Shown here piece by piece: positions 63,017 to 64,000 of a DNA stretch of 64,000 nt. The stretch lies in contig JANNYF010000088.1 of NCBI GenBank assembly GCA_031409955.1, positions 90,275 through 154,274 on the forward strand. The letters run 5' to 3'. A model generated the notes under the pieces. It had not been told where the DNA came from, did no database searches, and saw only the letters and a list, made by a program, of their open reading frames with translations. The DNA comes from JAFDVL01 sp031409955. Lineage in GTDB: Bacteria; Acidobacteriota; Blastocatellia; RBC074. Positions within the stretch are counted from its first letter, which is position 1, and every line of letters starts with the position of its first letter. A program made the position numbers and the translations under genes.

Positions 63017-63427
63017 TCAACAACTTAACCTGAAATTCCAGAGTCCAGCACAGACTCCCAAGACTTGATTGTATAAATCCAGATCATGTAATCGTAAACG
63101 ATCCGATAAGATGCGATACCTTTTTAGTCCGGCGATACTATGTTCGACGACGATTCGTTCTCTGGCGAGTACTTTGTTTTCTGCTTTTTGTTCTGCGGTT
63201 AGTTCCTGCAGCTTCGGTTTTTTGTGTGGCAGAAAGAGTTCTTTGTATTGGTAGTCTTGGTCAAAACCGACAAATCCTAAGTCCAGGCGTACGCCTACAT
63301 CCGTAAACCAAGCTTGACCGGGAGGAAATTCGCGTTGGAACATGCCGTAATCCTGTGTCTTCCCGACCCAGCACTCGCTCAGATATAAAATACGCCGGGT
63401 CGGATTCGTCATCGTTAAGGCTTTCAC
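63017..63427 (-). CDS. IS5-like transposase, C-terminal frame (DDE_Tnp_4 type)
   Basis: 136 codons from GTG/ATG near 63427, but probably translated only as a -1 frameshift extension of the frame at 63424-63915. It supplies the second Asp (WFTDVGVRLDLGFVGFD) and the Glu (RIVVEHSIAGLKRYRI) of the DDE triad. TVKALTMTNPTRRILYLSE is the usual continuation of the core after SGKKK. Terminates in NFRLSC, complete in length. Confidence 0.8.
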   Translation of the reverse strand: MKALTMTNPTRRILYLSECWVGKTQDYGMFQREFPPGQAWFTDVGVRLDLGFVGFDQDYQYKELFLPHKKPKLQELTAEQKAENKVLARERIVVEHSIAGLKRYRILSDRLRLHDLDLYNQVLGVCAGLWNFRLSC

Positions 63428-63915
63428 GGTGTGACACTTTTTTTCCCGGAGTAAAAATCGCGTTGCGCCTCGTTGTCCTGCGGGCGTTGGAGCCGTTGCT
63501 CCAGACCATCAAAAATGATCGTGGGTTCGTTTTGCAAGTACCGTTTGAAGTCTTGCGCGTCTTGGAACGCACGGCGCGGCAGACACTGCGCCGCCGCCAA
63601 AGTATGTTGCAAGACATCCAAGCCGAGTTGCTGATTGCGTTTGGCATTGGCCGCGTCCATCCCGCTGACAAAACCTAAGAGGTCATAAGTGAGACCCGCT
63701 TTGAGACTAAACAAAGTAAAGAACAATAACTCTTCTTCGGAAGTTAAAGTAGGGGTTACTTCGATTTCTGCTTGGCGTTGCGCGACGGTTTGTCGGTATA
63801 ACTCGAAGTAGCTTTGGGTAAACAAAGCAAGTAACTTCTCAAACTGTGCGCAAGTATATCCGGTGGCGGCGCACCATTGACGATCTGTCGTTAGATCCGT
63901 GATTTGTAGTTTCAT
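63424..63915 (-). CDS. IS5-like transposase, N-terminal frame
   Basis: 163 codons. Helical N-terminal HTH_Tnp_4-like domain (TLTSEEELLFFTLFSLKAGL, TYDLLGFVSGMDAANAKRNQ) followed by the first catalytic Asp (IIFDGLEQRLQRP) and DFYSGKK. The frame stops shortly after an A-run, and the other frame overlaps it by 4 bases, the arrangement of IS5-family (ISL2-like) elements expressed by frameshifting. Confidence 0.8.
   Translation of the reverse strand: MKLQITDLTTDRQWCAATGYTCAQFEKLLALFTQSYFELYRQTVAQRQAEIEVTPTLTSEEELLFFTLFSLKAGLTYDLLGFVSGMDAANAKRNQQLGLDVLQHTLAAAQCLPRRAFQDAQDFKRYLQNEPTIIFDGLEQRLQRPQDNEAQRDFYSGKKSVTP
63437..63443 (-). other. Slippery heptamer AAAAAAG for -1 frameshifting
   Basis: On the minus strand GGGAAAAAAAG joins the two transposase frames. 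A -1 shift at A AAA AAG gives SGKKKCHTVKALTM, the continuous DDE transposase sequence expected for this family. Confidence 0.75.
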
Positions 63916-63974
63916 AGCAGCAGCGTAGCGGTTTGCGTTCAGGGCTGCAAGTCAAGGCACAACAACACGTTAGC

Positions 63975-64000
63975 AATTGCGCCCCAGCGCAACAAGTCTA
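63975..64000. other. Right flank of the IS, no feature seen
   Basis: Only 26 bases remain beyond the tentative IS end. Nothing can be assigned; if the IS split a flagellin locus the gene would begin beyond the window. Confidence 0.4.

Larger units (their letters stand above)
62989..63974 (-). mobile_element. IS5-like insertion sequence (ends tentative)
   Basis: Two overlapping transposase frames on the minus strand occupy 63017-63915. Candidate ends: GCTAATAGGGTTGTTG from 62989 and, in inverse orientation, GCTAACGTGTTGTTG ending at 63974; these match with a few differences and one gap. No certain target duplication was found, so boundaries are approximate. Confidence 0.6.

Overview
The window looks like chromosomal DNA of a diderm, polysaccharide-degrading, flagellated bacterium, most likely an Acidobacteriota member (Blastocatellia-like; inferred). 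The reasons are: five very large TonB-dependent receptors, each with an N-terminal carboxypeptidase-regulatory-like domain and no SusD partner; many secreted plant cell-wall enzymes; P- and L-ring genes, which imply an outer membrane; and moderately high GC.

Region 1 (about 1-43250) is carbohydrate utilisation, nearly all on the minus strand. It holds glucuronoxylan and uronic acid functions: CE15 glucuronoyl esterase, GH88 unsaturated glucuronyl hydrolase, GH67 alpha-glucuronidase, a glucarate dehydratase-type enolase-superfamily enzyme and an SDR oxidoreductase. It also holds pectin and side-chain functions: a CE12-type esterase, GH95 alpha-L-fucosidase and a CE12-PL22 fusion. The receptors are at 3240-6818, 17927-21763, 27272-30829, 30950-34477 and 37813-41907. 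Three different regulators sit beside them: ROK (22126-23328), LysR (34729-35646) and an IclR-type HTH fused to a periplasmic-binding-protein-like domain (42134-43252). The first receptor carries an in-frame TAA just after its signal peptide. A 51-codon GH3 beta-glucosidase tail at 10915-11070 is a gene remnant. Intrinsic terminators separate several units.

Region 2 (about 43400-62760) is a flagellar cluster on the plus strand: flhA-flhF-flhG-fliA-fliM-fliN-(DUF2802-like)-flgF-flgG-flgA-flgH-flgI-flgJ/M23-flgM-flgN-flgK-flgL-fliW-csrA-motA-motB. A perfect sigma-54 -24/-12 element precedes flhA. Two sigma-28 boxes with identical spacing lie in the 3' end of flgJ (ahead of flgM-flgN-flgK-flgL) and after motB. 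This suggests the usual hierarchy: sigma-54 for early genes, FliA/FlgM for late genes, and FliW/CsrA for flagellin translation.

Region 3 (about 62730-64000): the second sigma-28 promoter does not lead into flagellin. It leads into about 230 nt of gene-free, hairpin-rich sequence and then an IS5-like insertion sequence in opposite orientation, whose transposase needs a -1 frameshift. This may be a displaced flagellin leader or a FliA-driven non-coding RNA.

Palindromic repeats are scattered throughout, usually in gaps, but one encodes most of a signal peptide region and another extends the 3' end of fliA into fliM.
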